Positions 42,788 through 53,040 of a DNA stretch of 64,000 nt are shown here, one piece after another; the first letter of the stretch is position 1, and each line of letters opens with the position of its first letter. The translations under genes and the position numbers were made by a program. The notes beneath the pieces are model-generated. The model saw nothing but the letters and a program-made list of their open reading frames with translations. It was not told where the DNA came from and did not search any database. The DNA comes from Bacillota bacterium (GTDB lineage Bacteria; Bacillota; Sulfobacillia; JAIMAT01). The stretch is taken from contig JASBVS010000037.1 of assembly GCA_029960955.1 (NCBI GenBank), positions 62,001-126,000 of the forward strand, read 5' to 3'.

Positions 42788-44290
42788 TCAGAGCAACTGT
42801 TCGAGCCTCTCGGGCAGGAGGGCCAGCGTGCGGGTGGCGAAGCCGGTGGCGCCCGACTCCGTCAGCGCGGCCGGCTTCTCCACCCAGGCGGTGCCCGCCA
42901 CGTCGAGATGCGCCCAGGCCGCCTCGCCGACGAACTCGCCGACGAAGAGGCCGCCCACGATGGTGCCGGCGCCCGCCTCGCGCGGAGCGACGTTGGCCAG
43001 GTCGGCCACCTCGCTCTTGTAGAGCTGGCGGTACTCCCGCCAGGCCGGCAGCTCCCAGTAGCGCTCGCCGGCGGCGCGGCCGGCCTCGATCACCGTCTCG
43101 ATCAGGCGCCGGTCGTTCCCGAGGATGGCGGCCGCCTCGTGCCCGAGCGCCGTCACCACCGCGCCGGTCAGCGTCGCCACGGTGACGATCCAGCGCGCCC
43201 CCTCCCGCGCGGCGTAGGCGACCGCGTCGGCCAGGACGAGCCGTCCCTCCGCGTCGGTGCTGAGCACCTCGATCGTCGTCCCGTTCATCGCCCGCACCAC
43301 GTCGCCCGGGCGCTGGGCGCCGCCGCCCGGCATGTTCTCGGTCACCGGCGCGACGCCGATCACGTCGACGGAGGGCTTGAGGGCCGCGATGGCCTGCATG
43401 GCCGCGATCACGTCGGCGGCGCCCGACTTGTCCATCTTCATCTCGTGCATGCCGGCGGCGGGCTTGAGCGAGATGCCGCCCGAGTCGAAGACGATCCCCT
43501 TGCCCACCAGCGCCAGGAGCGGCGCGCCCTCGCGGCCCGAGCGGTAGCGGAGGAGGATCAGCCGCGGCGGCTCGTGGCTGCCGCGGTTGACGCCGAGCAG
43601 CGCGCCCATGCCCAGCCGCTCCATCTCGCGCTCGTCCAGCGCCTGGAAGTCGAGCCCCGCCCCGGCCGCCACCGCCTGGGCCCGCTCGGCCATCCGCCGC
43701 GGCGGCAGCTGGTTGGCCGGCTCGTTGGCGAGCTGGCGGGCGAGCAGCGTGGCGCGGGCCAGCACCTCGGCGCGCCGGACCGCCGCCTCCCGCTCGGGCT
43801 CGGCGACGAGGAGGAACGCCTCGGGGTCCGCTTCCTCGGGCGACTCCTGCCGCCCCCCGCTCTTGTAAGCCAGGAAGCGGTCGAGCCCGAGGAGCGTCCC
43901 CTCGACGACCGCTGCCGCCGCCGCGTCGTCGCCCAGGAAGGCGCCGTAGAGCGTGCTGGCCAGCCGCCGCACGCCCGCGGCGCGGGCCGCGCGCGCGGCG
44001 CGGGCCGCAGCCCGGCGGAGTCCCTGGCCGTCCAGCTCGGCGTGCGCGCCCAGACCGGCCAGGATCAGGAGGGGCGCGCGCAGGTCGCCTCCCGCCGGCA
44101 GGACCGCCGTCTCCTCGAGGCGGCCGCGCATGCGTCCCTCCGCCAGCCAGCGGGCGACCAGCCCGCCCGTCGCCCGGTCGACGGCGCGCGCGCCCGGATC
44201 GAGCCGTTCGCCGTCGCTGTAGACGCCGACCACCAGCGCGTCCGCCTCCGCCTCCAGGGGGCTGCCTGCGATCCTTCGAACCTCGGTCAT
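42788..44290 (-). CDS. pepA: Leucyl (cytosol) aminopeptidase
   Basis: M17 zinc/manganese aminopeptidase, 500 residues. Catalytic domain motifs: VGKGIVFDSGGISLKP (metal Lys/Asp), MKMDKSGAADV and STDAEGRLVLADA. The N-terminal M17 domain (EADALVVGVYSDGERLD) is divergent. ATG at 44290; the 846-residue track ORF is an out-of-frame extension. It lies 44 nt after the 2-hydroxyacid dehydrogenase gene. Confidence 0.95.
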   Translation of the reverse strand: MTEVRRIAGSPLEAEADALVVGVYSDGERLDPGARAVDRATGGLVARWLAEGRMRGRLEETAVLPAGGDLRAPLLILAGLGAHAELDGQGLRRAAARAARAARAAGVRRLASTLYGAFLGDDAAAAAVVEGTLLGLDRFLAYKSGGRQESPEEADPEAFLLVAEPEREAAVRRAEVLARATLLARQLANEPANQLPPRRMAERAQAVAAGAGLDFQALDEREMERLGMGALLGVNRGSHEPPRLILLRYRSGREGAPLLALVGKGIVFDSGGISLKPAAGMHEMKMDKSGAADVIAAMQAIAALKPSVDVIGVAPVTENMPGGGAQRPGDVVRAMNGTTIEVLSTDAEGRLVLADAVAYAAREGARWIVTVATLTGAVVTALGHEAAAILGNDRRLIETVIEAGRAAGERYWELPAWREYRQLYKSEVADLANVAPREAGAGTIVGGLFVGEFVGEAAWAHLDVAGTAWVEKPAALTESGATGFATRTLALLPERLEQLL

Positions 44291-44334
44291 GCTCTCGCTC
44301 CTTCCTTGGCGTCGACGCTCCCCGGTCTTGCTCC

Positions 44335-45294
44335 TCACTCCACCGCCGCCGGCGGGCGGCGACCCTGCAGCGCCGCCAGGAGGTTGTCCACGGCAAGGCG
44401 GGCCATCGCCTCGCGGGTCTGGCGGGTGGCGCTGCCGATGTGCGGCGTCAGGACCACCTGGGGCAGCCGCAGCAGCCTGGGCTCGACCGCGGGCTCGCGC
44501 TCGAAGACGTCGAGCCCGGCCGCGGCCGGACGGCCGGCCTCCAGCGCGTCGGCCAGCGCCGCCTCGTCGACGACGGCACCCCGCGAGGTGTTGACCAGCA
44601 CGGCGTGCGCTCCCATCAGGGCGAGCTCGCGGCGGCCGATGAAGTGGTGCGTCTCGGCCGTGTAGGCCAGGTGGACGCTGACGAAGTCCGCCTTGGCGAG
44701 GAGCTCGTCCAGCTCGACGCGGCTGACGCCCAGCCACTCGTCCTCCATGGGGTTGATCTCCGTCCGGTTCCAGTAGATCACGTTCATGTCGAAGCCGGAG
44801 GCGCGCTTGGCCACGGCCTTGCCGATCCGTCCGAGGCCGACGATGCCCAGCGTCCGCCCGTAGACCTCGGCGCCCAGGAGCAGGTCGGGCCGCCAGCCGT
44901 GGAAGCCGCCCGCGCGCACCAGCCGGTCGCCCTCGACCACGCGCCGGGCCGCGGCCAGCATCAGCGCCCAGGCGAGGTCGGCGGTCGCCTCCGTCAGCAC
45001 GTCGGGCGAGTGGGTGACGACGATCCCCCGCTCGCGGCAGGCGGCCAAGTCGATGTGGTCGACGCCGGTGGAGAGGGTGGAGACCGCGCGCAGGCGCGGG
45101 GCCGCGTCGAGGAGCTCCCGGTCGACGCGGTCGACCAGCAGGCAGAGGAGACCGTCCGCCTCGCGCACCGCCTCGAGGAGCCACACCCTCCGGTCGACGC
45201 CCTCCGCCGGCGGGCCGAGCACCTCCACCTCGCGGGCCAGGCGCTCCGTCCCGCCTCCCGGGAGGAAGCCCGTCACCACCACGCGCGTCGCCAC
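44335..45294 (-). CDS. D-isomer 2-hydroxyacid dehydrogenase (glyoxylate/hydroxypyruvate reductase type)
   Basis: About 319 residues. Rossmann GIVGLGRIGKAVAKRA, catalytic Arg (NTSRGAVVDEAAL), Glu (LDVFEREPAVE) and His (TPHIGSATRQTR) are all present. Similarity is to glyoxylate/hydroxypyruvate reductases rather than SerA; no ACT domain. The start is taken as GTG 45294 (AGGAGG upstream); GTGs at 45306 and 45315 are alternatives. Confidence 0.9.
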   Translation of the reverse strand: MATRVVVTGFLPGGGTERLAREVEVLGPPAEGVDRRVWLLEAVREADGLLCLLVDRVDRELLDAAPRLRAVSTLSTGVDHIDLAACRERGIVVTHSPDVLTEATADLAWALMLAAARRVVEGDRLVRAGGFHGWRPDLLLGAEVYGRTLGIVGLGRIGKAVAKRASGFDMNVIYWNRTEINPMEDEWLGVSRVELDELLAKADFVSVHLAYTAETHHFIGRRELALMGAHAVLVNTSRGAVVDEAALADALEAGRPAAAGLDVFEREPAVEPRLLRLPQVVLTPHIGSATRQTREAMARLAVDNLLAALQGRRPPAAVE

Positions 45295-45346
45295 CGCGAC
45301 CGCCACCTCCTGCACGCCCGGCGTCCATTATGCCAGTATGCCGGCC

Positions 45347-46447
45347 CTACCAGCGCCAGGCGAGCGTCCAGCGGCTGCTGAAGAGCCAGCGCTCCACGCG
45401 CACCCCGTCTCGTCCCGGCTCGAGCAGGGTCAGGGTGCGCCCCGCCAGCCAGGCCGGATGAAGGATGTAGGGCGGACCGGCCGGGAGGCTGGCGCTCCAG
45501 GTGCGCGCGCCGGCGGTGTCGCGCAGCTCCAGCCTGGCCGGGCCGCCCGGCTCGCTCCGCCAGAGGAGCCAGCCCAGGCCCGGGAGCTCGCCCAGGAGGT
45601 CGACCGTCTCGCCGGGCGAGCGGAGCTCGAGCGAGAAGAGCCTCTCCGGGCCGCCCGCTCCGAGGCGGACCAGCCGCCGGAGGAGCGGCGAGGGGCCGCC
45701 CAGCAGCGCCGCGATCCCCTGGCGCGCGGGGGCGGCGGAGAGGATGAGGCCCCCGCCGCCCCCTCCCGGCGCCTGGATTGCGCTTTCGCCGACGGGGCGG
45801 AGTCGCCCTTCCTCCAGCAGCCAGAGCCGGCGCCGGACGAAACGGGTGCCGCCCTCGCTGGCCAGGACCGCCAGCGCGCCGGGCTGGCCGCGGAGGAGAA
45901 GGATCCTCCGCCAGCGCACCTCGCGGCCGTCCGGCGCGCCCATGAGCGGGAGCGGCTCGCCCGGGTCGGGCCCCGGGCGAAGGGCGAGGAGCGCTCCGCT
46001 GCGGCCGTCGGCGAGCAGCCAGCCCTGCGGCAGCGGCGCCAGCGCCGTGTACCAGCCGCTGCCGGGCAGGGAGGCGGCCCGCCAGCGGATTCCGCCCCCT
46101 GCCTTCCGGCCCGCGCCGCCCCCCTCGCCCTCCGGCGGGGCGGTCGCCACGGCCTCCAGCAGGCGGTGGTTGGCGGCGTCCAGGATGACGGGCCGCCCGG
46201 AGGCGTCCGTCGCCACCGCCGTCGGGCCGCGCCAGAGGCCGTCCAGCGAGAGGTAGCGGCCGACTTCGCCCGCGCCGGAGCCCCAGCGGAGCCGGGCCAG
46301 CTGCCGGCGCTCGACATGCACCGTCCGCACCGGGCGCACCAGCAGAAAGGCCGCCAGGAGCGGCAGCAGGAGCAGGAGCGAGGCCCGGCGCCCGGGGCGG
46401 GCGCCGCGCGGGGAGGAGGCCGCAGGGACGCGGGAGAGGCCGGACAT
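45347..46447 (-). CDS. Membrane-anchored beta-propeller-like protein
   Basis: 366 residues of unknown function. One N-terminal helix (ASLLLLLPLLAAFLLVRPV), then repeated beta-blade-like segments (GPTAVATDASGRPVILDAANHRL, GWLLADGRSGALLALRPGPD) that suggest an NHL or quinoprotein-like propeller outside the membrane. ATG at 46447 behind GGGGTGGGTGG. It is 52 nt upstream of the hydroxyacid dehydrogenase gene. Confidence 0.6.
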   Translation of the reverse strand: MSGLSRVPAASSPRGARPGRRASLLLLLPLLAAFLLVRPVRTVHVERRQLARLRWGSGAGEVGRYLSLDGLWRGPTAVATDASGRPVILDAANHRLLEAVATAPPEGEGGGAGRKAGGGIRWRAASLPGSGWYTALAPLPQGWLLADGRSGALLALRPGPDPGEPLPLMGAPDGREVRWRRILLLRGQPGALAVLASEGGTRFVRRRLWLLEEGRLRPVGESAIQAPGGGGGGLILSAAPARQGIAALLGGPSPLLRRLVRLGAGGPERLFSLELRSPGETVDLLGELPGLGWLLWRSEPGGPARLELRDTAGARTWSASLPAGPPYILHPAWLAGRTLTLLEPGRDGVRVERWLFSSRWTLAWRW

Positions 46448-46529
46448 CGACCACCCACCCCGGCGCGGGGAGTGGAGCCGCGCCGGGGATAGGTATGCCG
46501 GGCAGGCGCGCGCCAGCCCGCCTGCGGGT

Positions 46530-48032
46530 TCACTCCGGGAGGGGCGGGGCCTCCCGCAGCATGAGCGCGGCCAGCCGCTCAATCTCGCCGGCCGGCGAGC
46601 GGTCGCCCGCCACGGGCGGGACCGCCTCCCGGATGCGCTCGAGGACCGCGCGCGAGGCGGGCGCCAGCCCCTCGGGACCGCGCAGCTCGACCGCGGCGGC
46701 GGCCGTGATCGCCTCCCCGGCCAGGACCCGGGAGACGTTGCGCACGACCTGGCGGGCCTTGCGCGCCGCCCAGGCGCCCATGCTGACGTGGTCCTCCTGG
46801 CCGGCCGAGGTCGGGATGGAGTCGACGCTGGCCGGGTGGGCCAGCGTCTTGTTCTCCGAGACCAGGGCGGCCTGGGTGTACTGCACCAGCATCAGGCCCG
46901 ACTCGACGCCGCCGTTCCGCGCCAGGAAGGCCGGCAGCCCGCTCAGCTGGGGGTTGAGCAGGCGCTCCGTCCGCCGCTCGGAGATGTCGGCCAGCTCGGC
47001 CAGCGCGATGGCCAGCAGGTCGAGGGCCAGGGCCAGGGGCTGGCCGTGGAAGTTGCCGCCGGAGACGGCCTCCTCGGGATCGGTGAAGACCAGCGGGTTG
47101 TCGGTGACCGCGTTCAGCTCGGTGCGGAGGACGCTTCCTGCGTACTCCAGGGCGTCGCGGCTGGCGCCGTGCACCTGGGGCATGCAGCGGAGGCTGTAGG
47201 CGTCCTGGACGCGCAGCTCGCCGGGCGCGGTGGTCAGGCGGCTGCCCCGCAGGTAGCCGCGCAGCCGCCGGGCGGAGAGGATCTGGCCGGGATGGGGGCG
47301 GAGCTCCTGGATCTCCGGCCGGAAGGCGTCGGCGATGCCGCGCAGCGCCTGCAGGCTGAGCGCGCCGACGGCGTCGGCCCACTCCGCCAGCCGGCGGGCG
47401 CCGAGCCAGCCGAGGAGGCCGAGCGCCTCCATCAGCTGGGTGCCGTTGATCAGCGCCAGCCCTTCCTTCGCCTCCAGGGTGAACGGCTCCAGCCCCGCCC
47501 GGCGGAGCGCCTCGCCGCCGGGCAGGAGCTCGCCGCCCAGCTCCGCTTCCCCCTCGCCGATCAGCACCAGCGCCGCATGCGCCAGCGGCGCCAGGTCGCC
47601 GCTGGCGCCGACGGAGCCCTGCTCCGGCACGCGCGGGTGGACGCCCGCCTCCAGGAGGCGGAGGATCTGCTCCACCAGCTCCGGGCGGACGCCCGAGTAG
47701 CCCCGAGCCAGGGCGTTGGCGCGCAGGAGGAGGAGCGCCCGCACCTCCTCGCGGGCGAGCGGAGGGCCGACGGCGGCGGCGTGGCTGCGCAGCAGGTTCC
47801 GCTGCAGCTGGCGCAGCTCCTCGGGCGGGATGGCCACGTCGGCCAGCCGGCCGAAGCCGGTGTTGACGCCGTAGACGGCCGCCCCGCGCCGGAGCATGGC
47901 TTCGACGGCGCGGCGGGAGCGGCCCAGCCGCTCGCGGGCGACGGCCGCCAGGCGGACCGGCCGCCCGTTCACCGCCACCTCCTCCACGTCGTCGGGCGTC
48001 AGGTGTTCGCCGTCGATCTCCAGCGGCTCCAC
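46530..48032 (-). CDS. hutH: Histidine ammonia-lyase
   Basis: Deaminates histidine to urocanate. 500 residues. The Ala-Ser-Gly triplet that forms the MIO cofactor is in [14 protein letters not shown], and YGVNTGFG and HSQPLAL-like [10 protein letters not shown] segments are typical. It begins 2 nt after the M16 gene stop. No hutU/I/G is adjacent, so degradation may rely on genes elsewhere. Related lyases (tyrosine or phenylalanine) are less likely. Confidence 0.92.
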   Translation of the reverse strand: MEPLEIDGEHLTPDDVEEVAVNGRPVRLAAVARERLGRSRRAVEAMLRRGAAVYGVNTGFGRLADVAIPPEELRQLQRNLLRSHAAAVGPPLAREEVRALLLLRANALARGYSGVRPELVEQILRLLEAGVHPRVPEQGSVGASGDLAPLAHAALVLIGEGEAELGGELLPGGEALRRAGLEPFTLEAKEGLALINGTQLMEALGLLGWLGARRLAEWADAVGALSLQALRGIADAFRPEIQELRPHPGQILSARRLRGYLRGSRLTTAPGELRVQDAYSLRCMPQVHGASRDALEYAGSVLRTELNAVTDNPLVFTDPEEAVSGGNFHGQPLALALDLLAIALAELADISERRTERLLNPQLSGLPAFLARNGGVESGLMLVQYTQAALVSENKTLAHPASVDSIPTSAGQEDHVSMGAWAARKARQVVRNVSRVLAGEAITAAAAVELRGPEGLAPASRAVLERIREAVPPVAGDRSPAGEIERLAALMLREAPPLPE

Positions 48033-48034
48033 GC

Positions 48035-49336
48035 CTACCCCTCCGGCAGGATCAGCGAGACGGCGTGGAAGGCGGGATCGAGGTGGCTGCGGAGGCGTTC
48101 CTCCACCTCGCCCAGCGAGAGATCGCGGGCGACGGCGAAGGTGTCGAAGAGGGTGTGGCCGTGGAAGTAGGCCTCGTTGGCCAGGAAGGCGAGGCTCTCC
48201 GGCGAGTCGAGCTCCGCCACCAGGCCGCCCAGGAGCTTCTTCCGCAGCGCCTCGAAGCGGCGGGCGTCGACGCCCCCGCGGCGGGCGCGCTCCACCACCT
48301 CCAGCACCCGTTCGACCAGCCGCTCCGGCTCGTCGCTCTCGCCCTCCACCACGCTCAGGCCGAAGTCCTCGTCGCCGTTGTAGCCCGCGCCGAAGGAGCC
48401 GTCGATCAGCCCTTCCTCGTAGGCTTCGGCGTAGAAGTCCGAGCCGCGGCCGAAGATCAGCTCGAGCAGCAGGCTGGTCGCCAGGTCGCGGCGCACCGCC
48501 GCCACTCCCTCCGCCAGCCCGCCCCGCTCCTTGAAGCCGACGGCCACCCAGGGGCGCGCCACCGGCATGCGCGCCTCCACGCGGCGCCGTTCGATCCGGT
48601 CCGGCTCCTCGGGGCGGAAGCGGCGGATGGGCGGCTGGGGTCCGACGCCGCGCCGCGCCTGGTCCTCCGCCACCTGCTCGACGACGCGCCGCGGCTCCAC
48701 GTCGCCCACCACCGTCAGCACCATGTTGGACGGGTGGTAGAACGTCCGGTAGCAGCGCTCCAGCAGGTCGCGGGTGATCCGCCGGATGCTCTCGGGCGTC
48801 CCGGCCACGTCGAGGCGGAAGGGATGGCGGACGTAGAGCGCCTGGCGCAGGTTGAAGTCGATCCGCCAGCGCGGGTCGTCCTGGTACATGCGGATCTCCT
48901 GGAGGATGATGCCGCTCTCCTTCCTCACGCCCGCCTCGGTGAAGTACGGGTGCTGGACGAAGTCGAGGAGGATGGCGAGCGCCTCCTCGAAGCGCTCGGT
49001 GGCGGAGAAGAGGTAGGTGGTCGAGGTGTGGGTGGTGAAGGCGTTGGAGCCGGCGCCCAGGCGGGAGAAGCGGTCCATGGCGTCGCCCTCTTCCTCGGCG
49101 AAGAGCTGGTGCTCCAGGAAGTGGGCGATGCCGTCGGGCACGTCGGTCCGCTCGCTCTCGCCGGGCACCCAGAAGCTGGAGTCGAGACCGCCGTAGCGCG
49201 TGGCGAAGGTGCCGTACTTCTTGGCGAAACCGGGCTTGGGCAGCACCTGCACCATCAACCCGGAAGGAAGGAGCGCCCGCTCCATCCGCTCCCCGATCTC
49301 CGCGGCCTCCACCCGCTCGATCTGCGGTTCAGGCAA
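48035..49336 (-). CDS. M16 zinc peptidase (YmfH-like, catalytic partner)
   Basis: 433 residues. The inverted zinc motif HFLEHQLF (HxxEH) lies near residue 70, and a distal Glu is plausible in [12 protein letters not shown]. The C-terminal inactive M16 half has [17 protein letters not shown]. It overlaps the upstream M16 partner by 8 bp. The pair resembles ymfF-ymfH of Bacillus; processing of peptides or secreted factors is possible. Confidence 0.9.
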   Translation of the reverse strand: MPEPQIERVEAAEIGERMERALLPSGLMVQVLPKPGFAKKYGTFATRYGGLDSSFWVPGESERTDVPDGIAHFLEHQLFAEEEGDAMDRFSRLGAGSNAFTTHTSTTYLFSATERFEEALAILLDFVQHPYFTEAGVRKESGIILQEIRMYQDDPRWRIDFNLRQALYVRHPFRLDVAGTPESIRRITRDLLERCYRTFYHPSNMVLTVVGDVEPRRVVEQVAEDQARRGVGPQPPIRRFRPEEPDRIERRRVEARMPVARPWVAVGFKERGGLAEGVAAVRRDLATSLLLELIFGRGSDFYAEAYEEGLIDGSFGAGYNGDEDFGLSVVEGESDEPERLVERVLEVVERARRGGVDARRFEALRKKLLGGLVAELDSPESLAFLANEAYFHGHTLFDTFAVARDLSLGEVEERLRSHLDPAFHAVSLILPEG

Positions 49337-50642
49337 GCCCCAGCGCCTCCTTCTGGCCCGTAGCCGTCAGGTAGTAGACGGTGTCCAGGCGCACCCGGTT
49401 GAAGGCGCGGACCGCCTCCTCGCGCGTCACCCGCGCGATCGCCGCCAGCCGCTCCTCCAGGCTGCGGCGCACCCCCCAGAGCGTCTCCTCGAGCGCCTGG
49501 CTGATCAGCGCGTCGGGGTCGTCGGCGCTCTCGCGCAGGCGGTTGGAGAGGCGGAGCTTGGTCGTCTCCAGCTCCTCCTCGCTGACGTCGCCGCGCCGCA
49601 CCGCCTCCACCTGCTCGAGCACGATCTCCAGCGCGCGACGGAAGTCCGGGGGCTCGATGCCGGCCTGGATGAAGGCGACGCCCTTGCTGGGATCGATGGA
49701 GGAGTGGGCGTAGTAGGCGAGGCTCGCCTTCTCGCGCACGTTGCGGAAGAGCTTGGAGTGGCTGAAGCCGCCGAGCACGCCGTTGGCCACCACCAGCGGG
49801 TAGAAGTCCGGGTCGCGGACGCCGACGCCGGTGCGGAAGCCAAGGACCAGCTTCCCCTGCACCACCGGCTGCTCCTCGACCACCGTGCGCGCCTCGCGAT
49901 CCAGCGGCTCCGCCACGCGCGTCCCCTCCAGCGGCCGCAGGGCGCTCGGGCGAAGCCGCTCCAGCCTCCGTTCCAGCTCCGCCTCGACCCGCTCCACCGG
50001 ACCCGGGCCCACGCCCACGACGAGGCGGGGCGCCGTGGCCAGGAGCTGCCGGAAGCTCTCGGTCAGCCGTTCGGCGTCGATGTGCGGCAGGTCCTCGGGA
50101 CGCCCCAGCTTGGAGAGGGCGTAGGGCTCGCCCTGGAACATCTCCTGCGTGCAGCGCAGGAGGGCGTAGCGGCTCTTCTCGTTGATCAGCGCCTGCTGGC
50201 GGCGGGCCAGGTTGACCTTCTCCTGCTCCACGTAGCGCTCCGAGAGCCGCCCCCGCTCCATGTACGGCTCCAGCACCAGCTCGGCCAGGAAGTCCAGCGC
50301 CTGCCCGGTCAGCCCTTCCGCTCCCGCGACGTACCGCTCGTCCGGGAGATCCAGGTGCCAGCCGACCGTCTCCACCTCGCCGTACTTCTGCACGTTGACG
50401 CGCAGGTCGGCCCCGTAGAGTTCGTCCAGCCGCCGGTTGACCGCCCGCAGGTCGGGATGACTGCGGGAGCCGCGGACCAGCACCTCGGGCAGCAGCGCCG
50501 TCTCGGTGACGCTCTCGGGGCGGAGGTCGCGCTGAAAGAAGAGGCTCAGGCTGAGGGTCCGGAACTTCTCGGTCGGCAGGAAGTAGAACGGAATCCCCGC
50601 GCTCAACCGACGCTCGACAAACTCGTTCGCCTGTTCGGCCAA
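49329..50642 (-). CDS. M16 peptidase-like protein lacking the zinc motif (YmfF-like)
   Basis: 437 residues with the M16 fold (SLSLFFQRDLRPESVTETALLPEVLVRGS, LVVANGVLGGFSHSKLFRNVREKASLAYYAHS). No HxxEH is present where it is expected, so it is probably the non-catalytic partner of the downstream YmfH-like enzyme, with which it overlaps by 8 bp. It follows cca by 12 nt. Confidence 0.88.
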   Translation of the reverse strand: MAEQANEFVERRLSAGIPFYFLPTEKFRTLSLSLFFQRDLRPESVTETALLPEVLVRGSRSHPDLRAVNRRLDELYGADLRVNVQKYGEVETVGWHLDLPDERYVAGAEGLTGQALDFLAELVLEPYMERGRLSERYVEQEKVNLARRQQALINEKSRYALLRCTQEMFQGEPYALSKLGRPEDLPHIDAERLTESFRQLLATAPRLVVGVGPGPVERVEAELERRLERLRPSALRPLEGTRVAEPLDREARTVVEEQPVVQGKLVLGFRTGVGVRDPDFYPLVVANGVLGGFSHSKLFRNVREKASLAYYAHSSIDPSKGVAFIQAGIEPPDFRRALEIVLEQVEAVRRGDVSEEELETTKLRLSNRLRESADDPDALISQALEETLWGVRRSLEERLAAIARVTREEAVRAFNRVRLDTVYYLTATGQKEALGLA

Positions 50643-50654
50643 ACCTTCTCCCCC

Positions 50655-51923
50655 TCATCTCGGCCCGTCCGCCGGGGCGAACTCGCGCAACAGGTAGATG
50701 CGCAGGCGCTCCGGCCGGTTGCGCGCGGGATCCTCGCGCACCCAGGCGGCGAGCCGCTCGAGGGCGCGCCCGATCGCCGGCCCGCCGGCGCCCAGCCAGC
50801 GGGCCACCTCGCCCCCGTCCACGGCCAGGTCGCCCGCCCGGCACGGGTCGCCGCGTTCCACCACCTCGCGGACGGCGCGCGCCCAGCGCCCGGCGGCCTG
50901 GCCCAGCCCCGGGCGCGGGCAGCCGCCCGCCGGATGCGCAGCCAGCCATTCGGCGAGGAGCCCGGCTTCCTCCCGCCCGAGGCGGGCGACCCACTCCCGC
51001 GCGGCCGGGCCCAGCCGCCGGACCCGCTCGCCTTTCGCCGCCGGACCCTCGCCTCCCTCCTCGGCCGCGAGGCGCCCGGCGGCGCGCAGGAGCTGCTCCA
51101 CCGCCCGGCGCAGCCGTCCGGGCAGGATGGCCCGCGCCGCCAGCTCCTCGCCGCGGGAGAAGGCGTGGAGAAAGGCCACCCAGCGCGCGGCCTCGCGGCG
51201 CGGCGCGCGTTCCACCGCCTCGCCCACGTGGCCGACGCCCTCCTCCCCCAGCTCGCCGGCGGCGCGCCCGACGACCGCCCAGGCGGCCCCGGTCTTCCAG
51301 AGAAGCACCACCCCGGCGGCGGCCCTGCGGCCCATCAGCAGGCGGCTCATCTCCGCGAAGAGCCGTTCCCGCGAGACCCCCGCCAGGTCGGCCGCGCCGC
51401 GGAGCGCCGCCTGCACCGTCTCCTCGTCCATCCGCCAACCCGTCTCCGCGGCCAGGCGGGCGCCCCGGAGCACGCGCAGCGGATCCTCGGCGAAGCGCCG
51501 CAGCGGGTCGCCGACGGCGCGGATCCGCCCGGCGCGCAGGTCGCCCAGGCCGCCCCAGGGGTCGACCAGCCGGCCGTCCAGTCCCAGAGCCATGGCGTTG
51601 ACGGTGTAATCGCGCCGCGCCAGGTCGCCTTCCACTTCGTCGAGCCAGCGGACTTCGGAAGGGTGGCGCCGGTCGTCGTAGGGCGACTCGCGCCGGAAGG
51701 TGGTCACCTGGACCCAGCGGAGACCCGTGGCGACGCTGACCGTGCCGTAGGCGAGGCCGGTGGGAAGCACCCGCGGGAAGAGGGCCGTCACCCGCTCGGG
51801 AGGCGCGGAGGTGGCCACGTCCCAGTCGTGGGGGACGCGGCCGCGCAGCAGGTCGCGCAGGCAGCCCCCCACCAGGTAGGCCCTCTCCCCTTCCTGTCGC
51901 AGCCGCTCGAGAACCGCCAGCAC
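50655..51923 (-). CDS. cca: CCA-adding tRNA nucleotidyltransferase / poly(A) polymerase family
   Basis: Class II nucleotidyltransferase, 422 residues. The head domain has LVGGCLRDLLRGRVPHDWDVA with the catalytic DxD, then RRDYTVNAMALGLDGRLVDP and the RFAEDPLRVLRGARLAAETG neck motif, followed by an HD-less tail. Poly(A) polymerase cannot be excluded, but CCA addition or repair is most likely. GTG at 51923 has no clear Shine-Dalgarno. Confidence 0.92.
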   Translation of the reverse strand: MLAVLERLRQEGERAYLVGGCLRDLLRGRVPHDWDVATSAPPERVTALFPRVLPTGLAYGTVSVATGLRWVQVTTFRRESPYDDRRHPSEVRWLDEVEGDLARRDYTVNAMALGLDGRLVDPWGGLGDLRAGRIRAVGDPLRRFAEDPLRVLRGARLAAETGWRMDEETVQAALRGAADLAGVSRERLFAEMSRLLMGRRAAAGVVLLWKTGAAWAVVGRAAGELGEEGVGHVGEAVERAPRREAARWVAFLHAFSRGEELAARAILPGRLRRAVEQLLRAAGRLAAEEGGEGPAAKGERVRRLGPAAREWVARLGREEAGLLAEWLAAHPAGGCPRPGLGQAAGRWARAVREVVERGDPCRAGDLAVDGGEVARWLGAGGPAIGRALERLAAWVREDPARNRPERLRIYLLREFAPADGPR

Positions 51924-52015
51924 GTCCGCCGGGACCGCTGCCAGGAGTCGCGTCCGTCCTCCCCCCCGCGCGTCCCAGTCTACCGTGCTCGGCGGCGGCC
52001 GAGCCTATGCGGCGC

Positions 52016-53002
52016 TCAGGCGTGGGCCACCCGCCGCGCCGGCACGCCCCCGGAGGCGGCCGGCTCGACCGTCGCCGGCGCCGGACCGCTCATCAGGAGC
52101 GCGTAGCTGAGGGCGGCGAAGAGCAGCGTGACCAGCGTGGTGTGCAGCAGCTCCGCGCCCAGCGCCAGGCCGCTCAGCACCACCACGCCGCCGCTCGCCG
52201 CCTGCAGGAGGACGAGGAGGAAGGCCGCCGCCGCCCCTCGCGCCAGCTCCGGTCGCGTCCGCCGGAGCTTCCGGCCCTCGACGTAGAGCGCGAAGAGCAG
52301 GCCCGCCGTCAGCAGGGCGGCCAGGCGATGGACGAACTCGATGGCCGGGCGACCGGCCAGCGGTGGCACCAGCGACCCCTGGCAGAGCGGCCAGCCCCCG
52401 CAGGCGCCGCCGGCGCCGGTGTGCTGGACGTAGGCGCCCAGGTAGATGACGCCGTAGACGGCGACCGCCGCCGCCCAGGCCAGGCGGCGGAAGCGAGCGG
52501 GCGCCGGGCCGCGGCGGCCCCGGCGGACCGCCTCGTCCTGCAGCAGCCAGGCCGTCAGCAGCCAGATGCCGGTGAAGGCCAGGAGCGAGATGCCGAAGTG
52601 GAGCGCCAGCATGGCGGTGGGCTCGCCCCAGAGGACGGCCGCGGCGCCCAGGAAGGACTCCACGACGACGAAGCCCAAGCCGAAGAGGAGGAGCCGCTTC
52701 GCCCGGCCGTCGCCCCGCCGCCAGGTCCAGACGGCCAGCGGCACCAGCAGGAAGCCGGCCAGGCCGGTGACGGCCCGGTGGCCGAACTCGATCAGGGCCG
52801 GCAGCGTCAGCTCGGGCAGGAGCCGCCCGTTGCAGAGCGGCCAGCTGTTCCCGCAGCCGTGCGCCGATCCGGTGTTGGTGACGAGCGCGCCGGCGATGAC
52901 CACGACCAGCATGGCCAGGCTGCTGGCGACGGCCAGTCCGCGCAGGCCGGCCGGCACCCCGCCCCCCGTCTCCCCGCGGGCTTCTCGGTGGACTGCTCTC
53001 AT
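52016..53002 (-). CDS. ctaA: Heme A synthase (COX15/CtaA)
   Basis: Converts heme O to heme A for the oxidase. 328 residues, eight helices. Paired heme-site histidines are visible (ALIEFGHRAVTG, ALHFGISLL, FVHRLAALL, LLHTTLVTL). Two extracellular Cys pairs (HGCGNSWPLCNG and GGACGGWPLCQG) fit the Bacillus-type enzyme. ATG at 53002. Last gene of the cta cluster, separated from ctaB by DUF420 and an MFS gene. Confidence 0.94.
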   Translation of the reverse strand: MRAVHREARGETGGGVPAGLRGLAVASSLAMLVVVIAGALVTNTGSAHGCGNSWPLCNGRLLPELTLPALIEFGHRAVTGLAGFLLVPLAVWTWRRGDGRAKRLLLFGLGFVVVESFLGAAAVLWGEPTAMLALHFGISLLAFTGIWLLTAWLLQDEAVRRGRRGPAPARFRRLAWAAAVAVYGVIYLGAYVQHTGAGGACGGWPLCQGSLVPPLAGRPAIEFVHRLAALLTAGLLFALYVEGRKLRRTRPELARGAAAAFLLVLLQAASGGVVVLSGLALGAELLHTTLVTLLFAALSYALLMSGPAPATVEPAASGGVPARRVAHA

Positions 53003-53040
53003 CCTTCCCCTACCCCCTCGTCCGGCCGGGACGGCCCCGC

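Noticed and set aside
40860-44396. 1178-residue minus-strand ORF as one giant protein
   Set aside because: Only the last 350 residues (DUF3048) are real; the rest is out of frame with pepA and the hydratase.
41792-44665. 957-residue plus-strand ORF
   Set aside because: Antisense to enoyl-CoA hydratase, pepA and the hydroxyacid dehydrogenase; no domain recognised.
49200-52106. 968-residue plus-strand ORF
   Set aside because: Antisense to both M16 genes and cca; no ribosome site or motif.
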